DNA of 64,000 nucleotides from Tepidicella xavieri (lineage in GTDB: Bacteria; Pseudomonadota; Gammaproteobacteria; Burkholderiales; Burkholderiaceae_C). The DNA lies in assembly GCF_004363315.1 (NCBI RefSeq), contig NZ_SNYL01000007.1:62001-126000 (forward strand). The letters run 5' to 3'. Positions 1 through 9,871 of this stretch are shown here, in pieces; position 1 is the stretch's first letter, and each line of letters opens with the position of its first letter. A program made the translations under genes and the position numbers. The notes beneath the pieces were generated by a model, which worked only from the letters and a program-made list of their open reading frames with translations, searched no databases and was not told the DNA's origin.

Positions 1-212
1 CCTCTTGGGCTGGGGCCGTGCGCCGTCTGGGGGCGGTGCGTTGGCGCCGTTTGCATCTGTCGGTGCATGGGGTGGCCATCTTGGCCCTGCTGCATTTTTA
101 TTGGATGCGAGCGGGCAAGAACGATTTTGCCGATGTGTGGCTGTACGCCGTGGTGCTTGTGGTGCTGTGGGGCTGGCGCGTGGGCCGTGCCTGGCGCCGG
201 GCAGGGGCTTGA
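1..212 (+). CDS. msrQ: MsrQ, heme-binding membrane subunit of the MsrPQ methionine sulfoxide reductase (3' end only)
   Basis: Only the last ~70 residues are present; the reading frame is open from the window edge to the TGA at 210-212. The fragment contains the family pattern WRRLHLSVHG followed by a hydrophobic helix, a short polar loop (MRAGKNDF) and a last helix ending GWRVGRAWRR. This matches the C-terminal two membrane segments of MsrQ/YedZ, the inner-membrane b-heme protein that passes electrons to periplasmic MsrP for repair of oxidised methionine. The internal GTG at 18 is not a real start. MsrP should lie left of the window. The gene converges on lysA with a 28-bp gap. Confidence 0.75.
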   Translation, partial: SWAGAVRRLGAVRWRRLHLSVHGVAILALLHFYWMRAGKNDFADVWLYAVVLVVLWGWRVGRAWRRAGA

Positions 213-240
213 CGTGGCGCCGCCGAAGGGGCAAGAGCAG

Positions 241-1557
241 TCAGGTGCGGGGCCGCAGGGCTGGCGCCAAGCCATGCTCCAGACGCAACTGGTCGTCCAC
301 GGTTTCGCGCTCGCGAATCACCTGCGTCTGGTTGCCGGCCACCAGCACTTCCGCTGCGCGGCCTCGGGTGTTGTAGTTGCTGGCCATGCTCATGCAGTAG
401 GCACCGGTCGAGCACACCGCCAGCAGGTCGCCGCTGGCCACCGCCAGGCGACGATCGCGGCCGAGCCAGTCGCCGCTTTCGCACACCGGGCCGACCACGT
501 CGTACACATGGCTGGGCCGATCCAGCAACTCGACCGGCACGATGGCGTGATAGGCCTCGTACATCGCGGGCCGTGGCAGATCGTTCATCGCCGCATCGAC
601 GATGAGGAAGTGCTTGTGCGCTCCATGCTTGACGTAGAGCGATTCGGTCACGCAGATGCCGGCATTGCCCACCAGGGAGCGGCCCGGCTCGATCAATAGG
701 GCCTTGTCACCAAAGCCGCGCTGGTCCAGCCGCTGCAACAAACGGGCCCACAGGGCGTCGGCTGCCGGGGGGGTCTCGCCCTGGTAATCGATGCCCAGAC
801 CGCCCCCGAAGTCGATGTGCCGCAGAGCGATGCCGTCAGCCTCGACCGCGGCCACCAGGTCCAGCACCCGGTCCATCGCGTCGAGGTAGGGCGCCTCCTC
901 GGTGATCTGCGAGCCGATGTGGCAGTCGATGCCCACCACCTCCAGCCCCGGCAGCGAGGCGGCGTGGCGGTAGGCATCGAGGGCCTGATCGTGGGCGATG
1001 CCGAATTTGTTGTCTTTCAGCCCGGTGGAGATGTAGGGGTGGGTGCGGGCATCCACGTCCGGGTTGACGCGCAAGCTCACGGGCGCGCGGCGGCCTAGCA
1101 GACTCGTCACTTCGTTGAGCACATCCAGTTCGGGCAGGCTTTCCACGTTGAAGCAGCCGATGCCCAACTCAAGCGCCAGCCGCATATCCGCACGGCTCTT
1201 GCCAACGCCAGAGAAAATGATGCGGCGCGGATCGGCGCCCGCGCGCACGGCCCGTATCAACTCCCCGCCAGAGACGATATCCAACCCACAGCCTGCCTGC
1301 ACAAACGTTTGCAGCACCGCCAGGGAGGAATTGGCCTTGACGGCGTAGCAGATCAGCGCCTCGCGGCCGGCCAGCCCGCGCCGGTAGGCATCGAGCGCCG
1401 AGAGCATGGCGCCTTGGGAATAGATGAACAACGGTGTGCCGTGGGCGCGTGCCAGGGCCGAGACGCTGACGTCCTCCACCCAGAGCTGCGCGTCGCGATA
1501 ATGAAAAAAAGGCTGCCCGGGCAGGCGCGGTGCAGAGGCTTCGGTGGGCGTGGTCAT
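241..1557 (-). CDS. lysA: Diaminopimelate decarboxylase
   Basis: A PLP enzyme that decarboxylates meso-diaminopimelate to L-lysine, the last step of lysine synthesis, in the cytosol. The 438-residue protein has the alanine-racemase-type barrel with the PLP lysine in YAVKAN (Lys74), the glycine-rich phosphate-binding [21 protein letters not shown], and the late CESGDWLG motif whose Cys belongs to the active site of the partner subunit. It lies 18 bp downstream of lptM on the same strand, a gene pair that is very common in proteobacteria, so the two are probably co-transcribed. The length is slightly above the usual ~415-420 residues because of short terminal extensions. Confidence 0.95.
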   Translation of the reverse strand: MTTPTEASAPRLPGQPFFHYRDAQLWVEDVSVSALARAHGTPLFIYSQGAMLSALDAYRRGLAGREALICYAVKANSSLAVLQTFVQAGCGLDIVSGGELIRAVRAGADPRRIIFSGVGKSRADMRLALELGIGCFNVESLPELDVLNEVTSLLGRRAPVSLRVNPDVDARTHPYISTGLKDNKFGIAHDQALDAYRHAASLPGLEVVGIDCHIGSQITEEAPYLDAMDRVLDLVAAVEADGIALRHIDFGGGLGIDYQGETPPAADALWARLLQRLDQRGFGDKALLIEPGRSLVGNAGICVTESLYVKHGAHKHFLIVDAAMNDLPRPAMYEAYHAIVPVELLDRPSHVYDVVGPVCESGDWLGRDRRLAVASGDLLAVCSTGAYCMSMASNYNTRGRAAEVLVAGNQTQVIRERETVDDQLRLEHGLAPALRPRT

Positions 1558-1575
1558 GCAGGAGGGGCGGCGTGC

Positions 1576-1767
1576 TCAGCGCCGAGAGGTATCGGGTGGC
1601 GTGGAGGGCTGCTCTGGCGATGGCAGGTACAGCGGCCCTTTTTGGCCGCAGGCCGTCAGCGCCAGCCCTGCGCACAAGGCGGCCGTGCCCACGACGAAAG
1701 CGCGGGCAAGCCGATGGACGGAGGCGCGGCGCCGGCGCGTGCCTACAATCTTGAACCCATGGAACAT
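1576..1767 (-). CDS. lptM: LptM (YifL-type) small lipoprotein
   Basis: A 63-residue lipoprotein. An N-terminal basic segment (RRRRASVHR) leads into a hydrophobic signal and a lipobox ALTAC with the lipidated Cys at residue 40, followed directly by GQKGPLYLP, the hallmark of the LptM family. In Enterobacteria LptM assists assembly and disulfide maturation of the LPS translocon LptD-LptE at the outer membrane. It sits just upstream of lysA and divergent from cyaY; their ATG codons are only 12 bp apart. The exact start is uncertain, because a GTG eight codons downstream would give a more typical signal peptide. Confidence 0.75.
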   Translation of the reverse strand: MFHGFKIVGTRRRRASVHRLARAFVVGTAALCAGLALTACGQKGPLYLPSPEQPSTPPDTSRR

Positions 1768-1779
1768 GCTGGAATTGTA

Positions 1780-2109
1780 ATGACCGATCAGGAATACATG
1801 GACCGGGCCGAAGCACTGCTCAAAGCGGTGGAGCAGGCCTGCGACCGCATCAACGAAACGACCGACGCCGACATCGACAACCAGCGCGTCGGCGGCATGG
1901 TCACGCTCGTGTTTCGCAACGGCAGCCAGATCGTGATCAATCTGCAAAAGCCTTTGCACGAGGTCTGGATGGCCTCCCGCAGCGGCGGTTATCACTACCG
2001 CTTCGACGGCAGCGCCTGGATGGACACCAAAGGCGCTGGCGAGTTTTTTGCCCATTTGTCGCGCGAAGCCTCTGCCCAGGCCGGCATGGCGCTGGATTTC
2101 AGTTCATGA
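1780..2109 (+). CDS. cyaY: Frataxin-like iron-sulfur cluster assembly regulator CyaY
   Basis: A 109-residue protein matching bacterial frataxin: an acidic N-terminal helix ([19 protein letters not shown]), then the beta-sheet core [16 protein letters not shown], the [18 protein letters not shown] segment, and a C-terminal helix. CyaY binds iron and the cysteine desulfurase IscS and modulates Fe-S cluster assembly. The ATG at 1780 gives the family-typical N-terminus; an in-frame ATG at 1759 would add seven residues and overlap lptM. The 3' end overlaps the 3' end of mrcA by 11 bp, so the two genes converge. Confidence 0.92.
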   Translation: MTDQEYMDRAEALLKAVEQACDRINETTDADIDNQRVGGMVTLVFRNGSQIVINLQKPLHEVWMASRSGGYHYRFDGSAWMDTKGAGEFFAHLSREASAQAGMALDFSS

Positions 2110-4477
2110 AGAGGTTGAGGATGTTGCGCCGTTCGCGCGGCTCCATGGGCGTGCCCACCTCCGCGTCGTAGCGGTTGGCCTCGGCGTCGGCCATGCCCAA
2201 GGCGGCCACGCCTTCACCGGGCCCAAATTCCTCGTAATACCACTCGCCGGCCACTTGGATCACGCCGGGTGGAGGCGCTGGAGGCTGCTCTGGCACTTGG
2301 GCCAGCGCTTGGCCCATGAAGTTGATCCAAATCGGCAGGGCGAGCGCGCCACCGGTGGCCTGTCGGCCCAGGTTGCGGGGTGTGTCATAGCCCATCCACA
2401 CGGCTGCCGACAGGGTGGGGTGGTAGCCCACGAACCAGGCATCGACCGCGTCGTTGGTGGTGCCGGTTTTGCCGTAGATGTCGGCGCGGCGCAGCGTCGA
2501 CTGGGCGCGGGCCGCGGTGCCGCTGCGCGTGATTTCGCCCAGCAGCTGCGTCATGACGAACGCATTGCGCGCCGAGATCACGCGCTGGCTTTCATCGGGC
2601 AGGCGAGGGGGCTGTTCCAACAGTACCCGGCCCCGGTGGTCGGTGATCTTGGTGATGAGCACCGGGGGCACGTAATAGCCGCCATTGGCGAAGACGCCAT
2701 AGGCGCTGGCCATTTGCAGCGGCGTGACGGCGCCGGCCCCGAGTGCCATGGTCAGATACGGCGGGTGCTTCTCGGCCTCGAAACCAAAGCGCGTGACCCA
2801 TTGCTGCGCGCTGCTGGGACCCACGGCCTTGAGAATGTTGATCGACACCATGTTCTTGGACCGGGCCAGCGCGGTGCGCACCGTCATCGGGCCATCGAAC
2901 TTGCCATCGTAGTTTTTCGGCTCCCAAGGCTTGCCCCCGGTCACGGCAGCACTGAAGAACAGCGGCGCGTCGTTGACCAGGGTGGCGGGGGTGATGCCTT
3001 TTTCCAGAGCGGCGGAATAAATGAACGGTTTGAAGCTGGAGCCGGGTTGGCGCTGAGACTGGGTGACGCGGTTGAACTTGTTGCGGTTGAAGTCGAAGCC
3101 GCCCACCAGGGCCTTGATTTCGCCCGTGCGCGGGTCCAGGGCCACGAAGGCCGCTTCCACCACCGGCATCTGCGTGAGGTACCAGCGGTTGGCGCCGTCG
3201 CTGGCGATGCGAACCACGGCACCCGGCCGCAGCTTCAGGTGCGGGGGCGCGTTGTCGGCCAGCCCTGATCGGACCGGGTCCAGCCCGGTACCGGTGATCT
3301 CGATCGGGTCGCCCTCCCCGCGCGAGACGACCACCCGCCGATTGCTGGCCTCCAGCACCACGGCGCTGAGCAAGCCGTTGTTGTCGGGCGCGGCGGCCAG
3401 CGCTTCGTCGATCGCCTGCTCTCGGGCGGCGGGGTCGGCTGGCAGGTCGATGAAGCGTTCCGGGCCGCGATAGAACTGCCGCCGCTCGAAGTCCATGACC
3501 CCTTGTCGCACAGCGCGGAAGGCCAGCCGCTGGGCCCGGGCATCGATCGTGGTGTGGACCTGCAGGCCACGGGTGTAGGCTTCTTCGCCATAGCGCTCGA
3601 ACACCGCCTGGCGCACCATCTCCGTGACGTAATCGGCGCGGATGAACTCTTCAGGGTTGAGGCGGCGTAGCCGCAGCGGCTCCTCCTTGGCGGCGCGGGC
3701 TTCTTCGGCGGTGATGAAGCCGTTTTCCAGCATCCGGTCAATGATATGGAGCTGTCGTGCCCGGGCGCGGCGGGGGTTGCTGATCGGGTTGTAGGCCGAA
3801 GGGGCTTTGGGCAGGCCCGCCAGCATGGCGGCTTCGGCAATGGTGATGTCCTTCAGTGGCTTGCCGAAATAGGTCTGTGCCGCGGCCGCAAACCCATATG
3901 CCCGGTGACCCAGGAAGATCTGATTCATGTAGATCTCCAGGATCTGCTCCTTGGTCAACAGGTGCTCCAGCTTGAAGGTCAGCAAGATTTCATAAATCTT
4001 GCGCAGATAGCTCTTTTCGCTCGACAGATAGACATTGCGCGCCACCTGCATGGTGATCGTCGAGCCCCCCTGGCTCTTGGCTTCCCCCAGGTTGGCCAGC
4101 GCAGCCCGCAACAGGCCGCGGTAATCGACGCCACTGTGCTCGAAAAACCGGGAGTCTTCGATGGCCAGCACCGCATTGACCATCACGGGCGGAATGTCCT
4201 CGAACGGCGTGAGATTGCGCCGCTCCTCGCCGAACTCACCGATCAATTCCCCGCCCGCGGCATACACCCGCAACGGCAGCTTGGGCCGGTAGTCGGCCAG
4301 ATCGGTGACGTCTGGCAGGTTGGGGTAGGCCATCGCCAACCCAATGGCCAGCAGCATGGCGCCAGCGGCCATCAAAGCGCCTGCACCGCCCGCCACCCAC
4401 AGCAAGATCCGCAACCAGCGGGGGCGGGGTCGGCGGGACGCATCCCCGGAGTCGTCTGTGCGGGAGCCTTGGATCAT
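2099..4477 (-). CDS. mrcA: Penicillin-binding protein 1A, bifunctional peptidoglycan glycosyltransferase/transpeptidase
   Basis: A 792-residue class A PBP that polymerises lipid II and cross-links peptidoglycan from the inner membrane. A basic cytoplasmic tail is followed by one membrane anchor (about 22-50). The GT51 domain shows [11 protein letters not shown] with the catalytic Glu107, and QGGSTITMQ (137-145). The transpeptidase shows SSFK (acyl-serine 480, Lys483), SKN (540-542) and KTGT (670-673). An OB-like insert between the domains (about 370-430) is typical of PBP1A rather than PBP1B. The gene is monocistronic on the minus strand and divergent from the pil operon, as in many Beta- and Gammaproteobacteria. 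Confidence 0.95.
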   Translation of the reverse strand: MIQGSRTDDSGDASRRPRPRWLRILLWVAGGAGALMAAGAMLLAIGLAMAYPNLPDVTDLADYRPKLPLRVYAAGGELIGEFGEERRNLTPFEDIPPVMVNAVLAIEDSRFFEHSGVDYRGLLRAALANLGEAKSQGGSTITMQVARNVYLSSEKSYLRKIYEILLTFKLEHLLTKEQILEIYMNQIFLGHRAYGFAAAAQTYFGKPLKDITIAEAAMLAGLPKAPSAYNPISNPRRARARQLHIIDRMLENGFITAEEARAAKEEPLRLRRLNPEEFIRADYVTEMVRQAVFERYGEEAYTRGLQVHTTIDARAQRLAFRAVRQGVMDFERRQFYRGPERFIDLPADPAAREQAIDEALAAAPDNNGLLSAVVLEASNRRVVVSRGEGDPIEITGTGLDPVRSGLADNAPPHLKLRPGAVVRIASDGANRWYLTQMPVVEAAFVALDPRTGEIKALVGGFDFNRNKFNRVTQSQRQPGSSFKPFIYSAALEKGITPATLVNDAPLFFSAAVTGGKPWEPKNYDGKFDGPMTVRTALARSKNMVSINILKAVGPSSAQQWVTRFGFEAEKHPPYLTMALGAGAVTPLQMASAYGVFANGGYYVPPVLITKITDHRGRVLLEQPPRLPDESQRVISARNAFVMTQLLGEITRSGTAARAQSTLRRADIYGKTGTTNDAVDAWFVGYHPTLSAAVWMGYDTPRNLGRQATGGALALPIWINFMGQALAQVPEQPPAPPPGVIQVAGEWYYEEFGPGEGVAALGMADAEANRYDAEVGTPMEPRERRNILNLFMN

Positions 4478-4527
4478 GGAGGGATGGGGAGGTGTGGGCA
4501 GCGAGCGAGCTTTTGCTCGAATCAGCC

Positions 4528-4533
4528 ATTATA
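4528..4533 (-). promoter_or_regulatory. Putative -10 element of mrcA
   Basis: The minus strand reads TATAAT, a perfect -10 hexamer, about 50 bp upstream of the mrcA start codon. No convincing -35 hexamer is present 16-18 bp upstream, so the assignment rests on the -10 and its position only. Confidence 0.4.
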
Positions 4534-4592
4534 AAAAATGGGGCTTTTCCCCATGTGTCGCCAAAGAAGGATTCGTGAAATTTTGGGGGTAA

Positions 4593-4606
4593 ATTTCCCG
4601 GGAAAT
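4593..4606. repeat. Perfect 14-bp palindrome ATTTCCCGGGAAAT
   Basis: A perfect dyad without a spacer, in the mrcA/pilM intergenic region, just upstream of a possible pil operon promoter region (CATACT at 4611-4616). It could be an operator for a dimeric regulator. No specific regulator can be named from the sequence. Confidence 0.5.
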
Positions 4607-4691
4607 GGCGCATACTGCACGACCAGCGAAGTGTCTGTTTTTGGCAACGGAGGCACAGCGGCAAGGCGGGGCCGGCCTGTCGAATGCGCTG

Positions 4692-4728
4692 GCTTGCTGA
4701 TAGGATTGATAGAAGGGCTGCTCGCAAG
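4692..4728 (+). repeat. 37-bp direct repeat, copy 1
   Basis: Starts GCTTGCTGATAGGATTG and ends GCTGCTCGCAAG; identical over all 37 positions to 4759-4795 (start-to-start distance 67 bp). Its GCTGCTC (4717-4723) is followed by GAGCAGC at 4734-4740, giving a 7-bp stem with a 10-nt loop. Confidence 0.9.
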
Positions 4729-4758
4729 TTGCGGAGCAGCGGCAGTGGCACACGGTGA

Positions 4759-4795
4759 GCTTGCTGATAGGATTGATAGAAGGGCTGCTCGCAAG
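4759..4795 (+). repeat. 37-bp direct repeat, copy 2
   Basis: Identical to 4692-4728. It ends 31 bp before the chosen pilM start. Its GCTGCTC (4784-4790) could compete with copy 1 for pairing with GAGCAGC at 4734-4740. An in-frame GTG at 4755 would make this copy code for the first residues of a longer PilM, but that N-terminus is not family-like. Confidence 0.9.
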
Positions 4796-4826
4796 ACGGT
4801 CTGCGCAACACATATTGGGGGTGGAT

Positions 4827-5912
4827 TTGGTCTCACTCGGATCACTGTTCAGTCGGGAGCCTGCGCCGCTGCTCGGCATCGACATCAGCTCAACGTCGCT
4901 GAAGCTGGTGGAATTGGGGCGCAGCCGGTCTGGCGAATGGGTTCTGGAGCGTTGTGCCATGGAGCCCTTGGAGCGGGGGTGGGTCAATGAAGGCCATGTC
5001 GAAAAGTTTGACGAGGTGGCCGAGGCCTTGCGCCGTCTGGTCAAGAAGTCCGGCAGTCGAACCAAAAATGTGGCGATGGCCTTGCCCGGCTTTGCGGTCA
5101 TTACCAAAAAAATCAATCTGCCGGCTGACCTGACGGATGACGAATTGGAGGTCCAGGTCGAGTCCGAGGCGGCACAGTACATTCCTTTCCCCTTGGCCGA
5201 GGTCAGTTTAGATTTCTGCGTCATCGGCCCCTCGCCCAACCTGCCGGACTATGTCGAGGTGCTGCTGGCGGCTTCCCGCAAGGAAAAGGTCTCTGACCGA
5301 CAGGGGCTGGCCGAGGCGGCCGGGCTCAATCCCGTGGTGGTCGATGTGGAATCTTTCGCGGCCCGACTGGCGGCATCGCGGGCCATCGAGCGTTTGCCCA
5401 ACCGCGGACGCGACATGTTGATCGCGCTGTTTGAGATTGGCGCGCAGACATCGCGCTTACAGGTCATTCGCAATGACGAGATGATCTATGAGCGGGATCA
5501 AAATTTTGGCGGTGCCCAGCTGACGAATCAGATCGCCCGCCATTACGGCATCCCGTTCGAGGAGGCCGAGACCAAGAAGCGTCAGGGGGCTTTGCCGCCA
5601 GACTTTCCCGAAGCGGTGCTCGCGCCCTTCATGGAAGAGATGGGCCAGGACATCGGACGGGCCTTGCAGTTTTTCTTCACCAGCACGCCACACAACAAGG
5701 TGGACCATGTGCTGATCTCGGGCGGCTCTGCGGCCTTGCCGGGGTTGGATGTGGCCATCATGAATCAGACCGCCTTTCCTTGCAAGGTGGTCAATCCTTT
5801 CGAGGGGATGGTGCTGTCAGCCGCTGCGCAAGCCAGTGTGGGTAGGGGTGGCGTTGATGGAACGGCTTACTTGGTGGCGACGGGCTTGGCCATGCGGAGA
5901 TTTGCGTCATGA
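4827..5912 (+). CDS. pilM: Type IV pilus inner-membrane platform protein PilM
   Basis: An actin-like ATPase of the cytoplasmic side of the type IV pilus alignment complex; it binds the N-terminal tail of PilN. The family start is seen in SLGSLFSREPAPLLGIDISSTSLKLVEL-type sequence, and the second ATP-binding segment is LISGGSAALPGL near the C-terminus. A TTG at 4827, with GGGGGTGG just upstream, gives 361 residues and the expected N-terminus. GTG 4821 and GTG 4755 are alternatives; the latter would translate repeat copy 2. It is the first gene of pilMNOPQ, and its stop overlaps the pilN ATG (ATGA). Confidence 0.93.
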   Translation: MVSLGSLFSREPAPLLGIDISSTSLKLVELGRSRSGEWVLERCAMEPLERGWVNEGHVEKFDEVAEALRRLVKKSGSRTKNVAMALPGFAVITKKINLPADLTDDELEVQVESEAAQYIPFPLAEVSLDFCVIGPSPNLPDYVEVLLAASRKEKVSDRQGLAEAAGLNPVVVDVESFAARLAASRAIERLPNRGRDMLIALFEIGAQTSRLQVIRNDEMIYERDQNFGGAQLTNQIARHYGIPFEEAETKKRQGALPPDFPEAVLAPFMEEMGQDIGRALQFFFTSTPHNKVDHVLISGGSAALPGLDVAIMNQTAFPCKVVNPFEGMVLSAAAQASVGRGGVDGTAYLVATGLAMRRFAS

Positions 5913-6499
5913 TTGCCATCAACCTTTTGCCCCACCGTGAAGCCGCTCGCAAAAAACGTCGCGAGCAGTTTTTCATCCATTTGGGTTTGGCAGTGGTTGC
6001 AGGCCTGGCTATTGCTGTGGCGATCTACGGCTTTTATGAAACCCAGATCGATGCGCAACAGCGTCGCAATCAGTTCCTCCAAAGCGAAATCAGCAAGCTG
6101 GATGCGCAGATCAAGGACATCAGCAGCTTGCAGCAGGAGCTCAATGCGTTGAAGGCGCGGCAAGAGGCGGTCGAAAGCCTGCAGGCCGACCGCAACTTGC
6201 CGGTCCATCTGCTGGATGAAATGGTGGCCCAATTGCCCGAAGGGGTGTATCTCCGCAGCCTGCGCCAGGAAGGGGCCGGCATCACCATCACCGGTGTGGC
6301 CCAGTCTCAGGAGCGGGTGTCGGAGTTGTTGCGCAATCTGAGTACCCGCAGCGATTGGTTGACCCGGCCGCAACTCGTTGAAATCACGGCCGGCACGGTG
6401 ACGCTGGGCCAGCGCGATCAACGCCGGATTTTCAACTTCTCGGTCCGTTTGACCCTGACCAAGGGGCCGGCGTCGGCGGCACCCGACGGCAAGGTGTGA
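5909..6499 (+). CDS. pilN: Type IV pilus assembly protein PilN
   Basis: A 196-residue bitopic inner-membrane protein. The cytoplasmic N-terminus MIAINLLPHREA carries the INLLP motif that docks into PilM. A single membrane helix spans about 22-42. A coiled-coil stretch (about 45-105) precedes a ferredoxin-like periplasmic domain that pairs with PilO. Its ATG overlaps the pilM stop by 4 bp and it is followed immediately by pilO, as expected for the alignment subcomplex operon. Confidence 0.95.
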   Translation: MIAINLLPHREAARKKRREQFFIHLGLAVVAGLAIAVAIYGFYETQIDAQQRRNQFLQSEISKLDAQIKDISSLQQELNALKARQEAVESLQADRNLPVHLLDEMVAQLPEGVYLRSLRQEGAGITITGVAQSQERVSELLRNLSTRSDWLTRPQLVEITAGTVTLGQRDQRRIFNFSVRLTLTKGPASAAPDGKV

Positions 6500-6516
6500 G
6501 GAGCGCGCTCGCGCAA

Positions 6517-7215
6517 ATGACCATGCCCAAGAAAACGCCCAAACCCTCTTTCGATTTCGCCCAATGGCAGGCGAAAGTGCAGTCCCAGTTCCGTGGACTG
6601 GACCCGAATGATCCGTCGCGCTGGCCCGACATCCCCCGCAATCTGTTGTTGATCGTGGTGGTTCTGGTGGTGGTGGCGGTGCTTTGGTACGCTTGGCTCA
6701 GCGATCTCGGCAGCCGCCTGGAGTCCGAGCGCAACCGGGAAAACCAGTTACGTGCCGAATACACACGCAAGCTGGGGCAGGCGGTCAATCTGGACACCCT
6801 GCGCTCACAGCTCGAACAGGTTCGGCAGTACGTGGTGCAGTTGGAAAAGCAGTTGCCTGGCAAGGCCGAAATGGATGCCTTGCTCTCTGACATCAACCAG
6901 GCAGGCTTGGGGCGCAGCCTGCAATTCGAACTCTTTCGACCTGGCCAAGAGGTGGTCAAAGACTATTATGTTGAACTGCCCATCACGGTGCGTGTGACAG
7001 GCAGCTATCACGACATTGGGCTGTTTGTTTCTGACATTTCACACTTGTCCCGAATCGTGACGCTGAACAACATCTCTTTGGCGCCGGTTCAGGACCGCCC
7101 GGGTGTTCTGTCTATGGATGCCCTCGTCAAAACTTTCCGCTACCTGGATCCTGATGAGTTGGCCCAACAGCAGCGCACTCAGCAGCCTCAGCGTGCAGGA
7201 GGGCCCCGCTCATGA
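6517..7215 (+). CDS. pilO: Type IV pilus assembly protein PilO
   Basis: About 232 residues: a short cytoplasmic region, one strongly hydrophobic helix at about 42-60 (LLLIVVVLVVVAVLWYAW), a coiled coil, and a periplasmic ferredoxin-like fold ending in the ITVRVTGSYHDIGLFVSDISHL region typical of PilO. It heterodimerises with PilN. The ATG at 6517 has GAGGAG 13 bp upstream; a GTG at 6496 overlapping pilN and an ATG at 6523 are alternatives. It overlaps pilP by 4 bp. Confidence 0.92.
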   Translation: MTMPKKTPKPSFDFAQWQAKVQSQFRGLDPNDPSRWPDIPRNLLLIVVVLVVVAVLWYAWLSDLGSRLESERNRENQLRAEYTRKLGQAVNLDTLRSQLEQVRQYVVQLEKQLPGKAEMDALLSDINQAGLGRSLQFELFRPGQEVVKDYYVELPITVRVTGSYHDIGLFVSDISHLSRIVTLNNISLAPVQDRPGVLSMDALVKTFRYLDPDELAQQQRTQQPQRAGGPRS

Positions 7216-7763
7216 TTGCCCGGATGGTTGCGATGTGGATGATCGGGGTCAGCGCCTTGCTGCTGACCGGCTGCTGGGGTGGCGGGCAGGATGATCTGGC
7301 CGAATGGATGGCGCAGCAGCGTGCGACCGTGCGGCCCCGAGTGGAGCCGGTGGCTGAGCCCAAAGCCTATGTGCCGCAGGATTACCGAGGGGTGGGAGCC
7401 ATCTCGCCTTTCAGCGACGAAAAGCTCACGGTGCTGTTGCGTGCCGAAGTGTCGGCAGCGCCTCTGCTGTCGAGTTTGATCGCTGCCGAAATGCGCCGGC
7501 GCAAGGAACCGTTGGAGGCCGTTCCTCTGGACACCATCGCGATGGTGGGCGTGCTCCACCGGGGCAATGAGATCGTGGGTTTGGTTCGGTCTGACAATCT
7601 CCTGTACCAAGTTCGCACTGGCCAATACATGGGGCAAAACTACGGTCGCATTACCGGCATCACCGAGACCCAGATCACCTTGAGAGAAATCGTGCAGGAC
7701 GCTGCTGGCGAGTGGATCGAGCGGCCAGCGGTGCTGCATTTGCAAGAGGCCACCGGCAAATGA
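7212..7763 (+). CDS. pilP: Type IV pilus lipoprotein PilP
   Basis: A 183-residue lipoprotein with signal peptide and lipobox LLTGC (Cys21), a proline-rich linker (RPRVEPVAEPK), and a C-terminal beta domain containing the family signature GRITGITETQITLREIV. PilP links the PilNO dimer to the periplasmic N0 domain of the PilQ secretin. The ATG overlaps the pilO stop, and its TGA overlaps the pilQ ATG. Confidence 0.93.
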   Translation: MIARMVAMWMIGVSALLLTGCWGGGQDDLAEWMAQQRATVRPRVEPVAEPKAYVPQDYRGVGAISPFSDEKLTVLLRAEVSAAPLLSSLIAAEMRRRKEPLEAVPLDTIAMVGVLHRGNEIVGLVRSDNLLYQVRTGQYMGQNYGRITGITETQITLREIVQDAAGEWIERPAVLHLQEATGK

Positions 7764-9871
7764 AAACCCAATACACCACCGGACGACACCATCAGGGGCG
7801 CATCATGTCACGCATCGGCAAGCTCTCTTTTCTGGCCTCGGCGCTGTTTCTGGCTGGCGTGGCACAGGCCCAACTCGCCATCCAGTCGGTCACGGCCGCC
7901 ACGCAGGGGGGGAGTGAAGTCATTCGCATCCAGACCAGCGAACCGTTGCGTCAGTTGCCTGCAGGCTTCACCATCCAGGCGCCAGCACGCATCGCGCTCG
8001 ACTTCGCTGGGGCGCGCAATGCCACGGGCCAGAATCTGGTCGAGCTCAATCAAGGCAATCTGCGCTCGGCCAATGTGGTCGAGGCGGGGGACCGCACCCG
8101 AGTGGTGCTCAACCTGAACCAGCCCGTCACGTACGAAACCCGTATCGATGGCAATGCCTTGCTGGTGCTCCTGAAACCGCCGGCTGTGGCCAGCCCGGTG
8201 ACCGGCGGTGCGGTGGGTGCCAACTTTGCGGAGGCAGTGGCGACTCGGGTGCAGCCCCTGACCGATATCGATTTCCGTCGTGGATCTGACAATGCCGGTC
8301 GCATCATCGTCGATCTGGCGAGTAACCAGACGGGCGTGGACATTCGGCAGCAGGGCCGCAACCTGGTGGTGGAATTCACCCAAACCTCCCTGCCTGAAGG
8401 GCTGCGCCGGCGCATGGACGTGTCGGATTTCGGCACGCCCGTGCGGACAGTCACGGCAACGCAGGTGGGGGATCGCGTCCGCCTGGTGGTGGAGCCCGCC
8501 GGCAACTGGGAGCACAGCGCCTACCAGAGCGACAACCAGTTCGTGCTGGAGGTCCGAGAGGTGCGCACCGATCCGAACCGCTTGGTGCAGGGCCCGCGCT
8601 ACACCGGGGAGAAACTCTCGCTGAACTTCCAGAACATCGAAATCCGCTCCCTGTTACAAGTCATCGCCGATTTCACGAACTTCAACATCATTACTTCTGA
8701 TAGCGTGACAGGCAACGTGACGCTGCGTCTGAGGGATGTGCCTTGGGACCAGGCACTGGACATCATTTTGCAGTCTAAAGGGTTGGGGATGCGCACCACC
8801 GGCAATGTGATCTGGGTGGCGCCGCAGTCCGAGATTCTGGCCAAGGAGCGCGAGGAGCTCGAAGCCAAGCAAGTGATTCGTGGCTTGGAGCCTGTCCGCA
8901 CCCAGAGCTTCCGCCTCAATTTCGCCAAGGCCGAGGATGTGGCCAATCAACTGACCACAGCGGTGGGGACGGGCGACAACGCCGTGCGGATCTTGAGCCG
9001 CCAGGGCTCGGTGTTTGCGGAGCCCCGAACCAACCAATTGTTCGTGACGGACATTGCCTCCAAGCTGGAGGAAATCCAAGAATTGATCAAGAAGCTGGAT
9101 GTGCCCGTTCGTCAGGTCCTGATCGAAGCCCGTATCGTGGAAGCCGAAGACAACTTTGGCCGTTCTCTGGGGGTGCGGTTTGGTGGGCGTGTGAGTGAGC
9201 CGGTGACGATTGGCTCGCTCAACGGCAATCGGGTCAACAGCACGCTGGGCTTTGGTTCCATGGGGCCGACGAACAATACGAATGTGACCAATATCCCGGT
9301 GCCGACCAGCGGCGCGGGGACGTTTGCCTTGTCGCTTTTCAGCCCGAGTGCCAGTCGCTTGCTCAATCTGGAAATCGATGCCAACGAGTCGGATCGCAAG
9401 CTCAAGACCATTTCCAGCCCTCGCATCGTGACGGCTGACCAGAAACAAGCCACCATCGAGGATGGCCGCAAATTTCCCTTCCTGCGCCGGGATGCCGACG
9501 GCAACACCACCATCGAATTCATCGATGCGTCGCTCAAGCTCGTCGTGACCCCTCAGATCACGCCAGATGGCGACGTCATCATGGACCTGGAGGTCAAAAA
9601 CGATTCACCCATTGTTTTCAATGGCGAAACGGCGATTCAAACCAAGGCCGTGCAGACCCAGGTCTTGGTGGAGAACGGGGGCACGGTCGTGATCGGGGGC
9701 ATCTATGTGCAGGAAGATCTAAGCAACACCGAAAAGGTGCCGGTGTTGGGCGATGTGCCCGTGTTGGGCAACCTGTTCCGTACCCGCTCCAATTCATCGC
9801 GCAAGTCCGAGTTGCTGGTGTTCATCACGCCGCGCGTCTTGCAAGGGGTCAATGCCTCTCCCTTCAGGTGA
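7760..9871 (+). CDS. pilQ: Type IV pilus secretin PilQ
   Basis: Outer-membrane secretin through which the pilus passes. Signal peptide ([15 protein letters not shown]), two AMIN-type beta domains (about 45-290) that bind peptidoglycan, N0/N1 domains (about 290-440, starting at [19 protein letters not shown]), and the secretin barrel with the terminal pattern [14 protein letters not shown]. At ~703 residues it is full length. The ATG at 7760 overlaps the pilP stop; an internal ATG at 7805 with AGGGG upstream would give a shorter, more standard signal peptide and may be the real start. Confidence 0.95.
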   Translation: MKTQYTTGRHHQGRIMSRIGKLSFLASALFLAGVAQAQLAIQSVTAATQGGSEVIRIQTSEPLRQLPAGFTIQAPARIALDFAGARNATGQNLVELNQGNLRSANVVEAGDRTRVVLNLNQPVTYETRIDGNALLVLLKPPAVASPVTGGAVGANFAEAVATRVQPLTDIDFRRGSDNAGRIIVDLASNQTGVDIRQQGRNLVVEFTQTSLPEGLRRRMDVSDFGTPVRTVTATQVGDRVRLVVEPAGNWEHSAYQSDNQFVLEVREVRTDPNRLVQGPRYTGEKLSLNFQNIEIRSLLQVIADFTNFNIITSDSVTGNVTLRLRDVPWDQALDIILQSKGLGMRTTGNVIWVAPQSEILAKEREELEAKQVIRGLEPVRTQSFRLNFAKAEDVANQLTTAVGTGDNAVRILSRQGSVFAEPRTNQLFVTDIASKLEEIQELIKKLDVPVRQVLIEARIVEAEDNFGRSLGVRFGGRVSEPVTIGSLNGNRVNSTLGFGSMGPTNNTNVTNIPVPTSGAGTFALSLFSPSASRLLNLEIDANESDRKLKTISSPRIVTADQKQATIEDGRKFPFLRRDADGNTTIEFIDASLKLVVTPQITPDGDVIMDLEVKNDSPIVFNGETAIQTKAVQTQVLVENGGTVVIGGIYVQEDLSNTEKVPVLGDVPVLGNLFRTRSNSSRKSELLVFITPRVLQGVNASPFR

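Larger units (their letters stand above)
4478..4826. other. 349-bp divergent intergenic region mrcA / pilM
   Basis: The only gene-free stretch longer than 300 bp. Next to mrcA it holds a minus-strand TATAAT (4528-4533) and a short CGAGC/GCTCG hairpin. In the middle is a 14-bp perfect palindrome (4593-4606). Next to pilM are two identical 37-bp direct repeats (4692-4728, 4759-4795) separated by a sequence that can pair with either copy. No coding potential with a recognisable product was seen. The pilM promoter must lie here, but no good sigma-70 pair could be chosen by eye. Confidence 0.8.

Noticed and set aside
4692-4795. CRISPR-like array
   Set aside because: Only two copies with a 30-bp gap, no cas genes, and one spacer partly complementary to the repeat.
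4755-4826. PilM starting at GTG 4755
   Set aside because: It would translate repeat copy 2 into residues not seen in PilM proteins; the TTG at 4827 gives the usual start.
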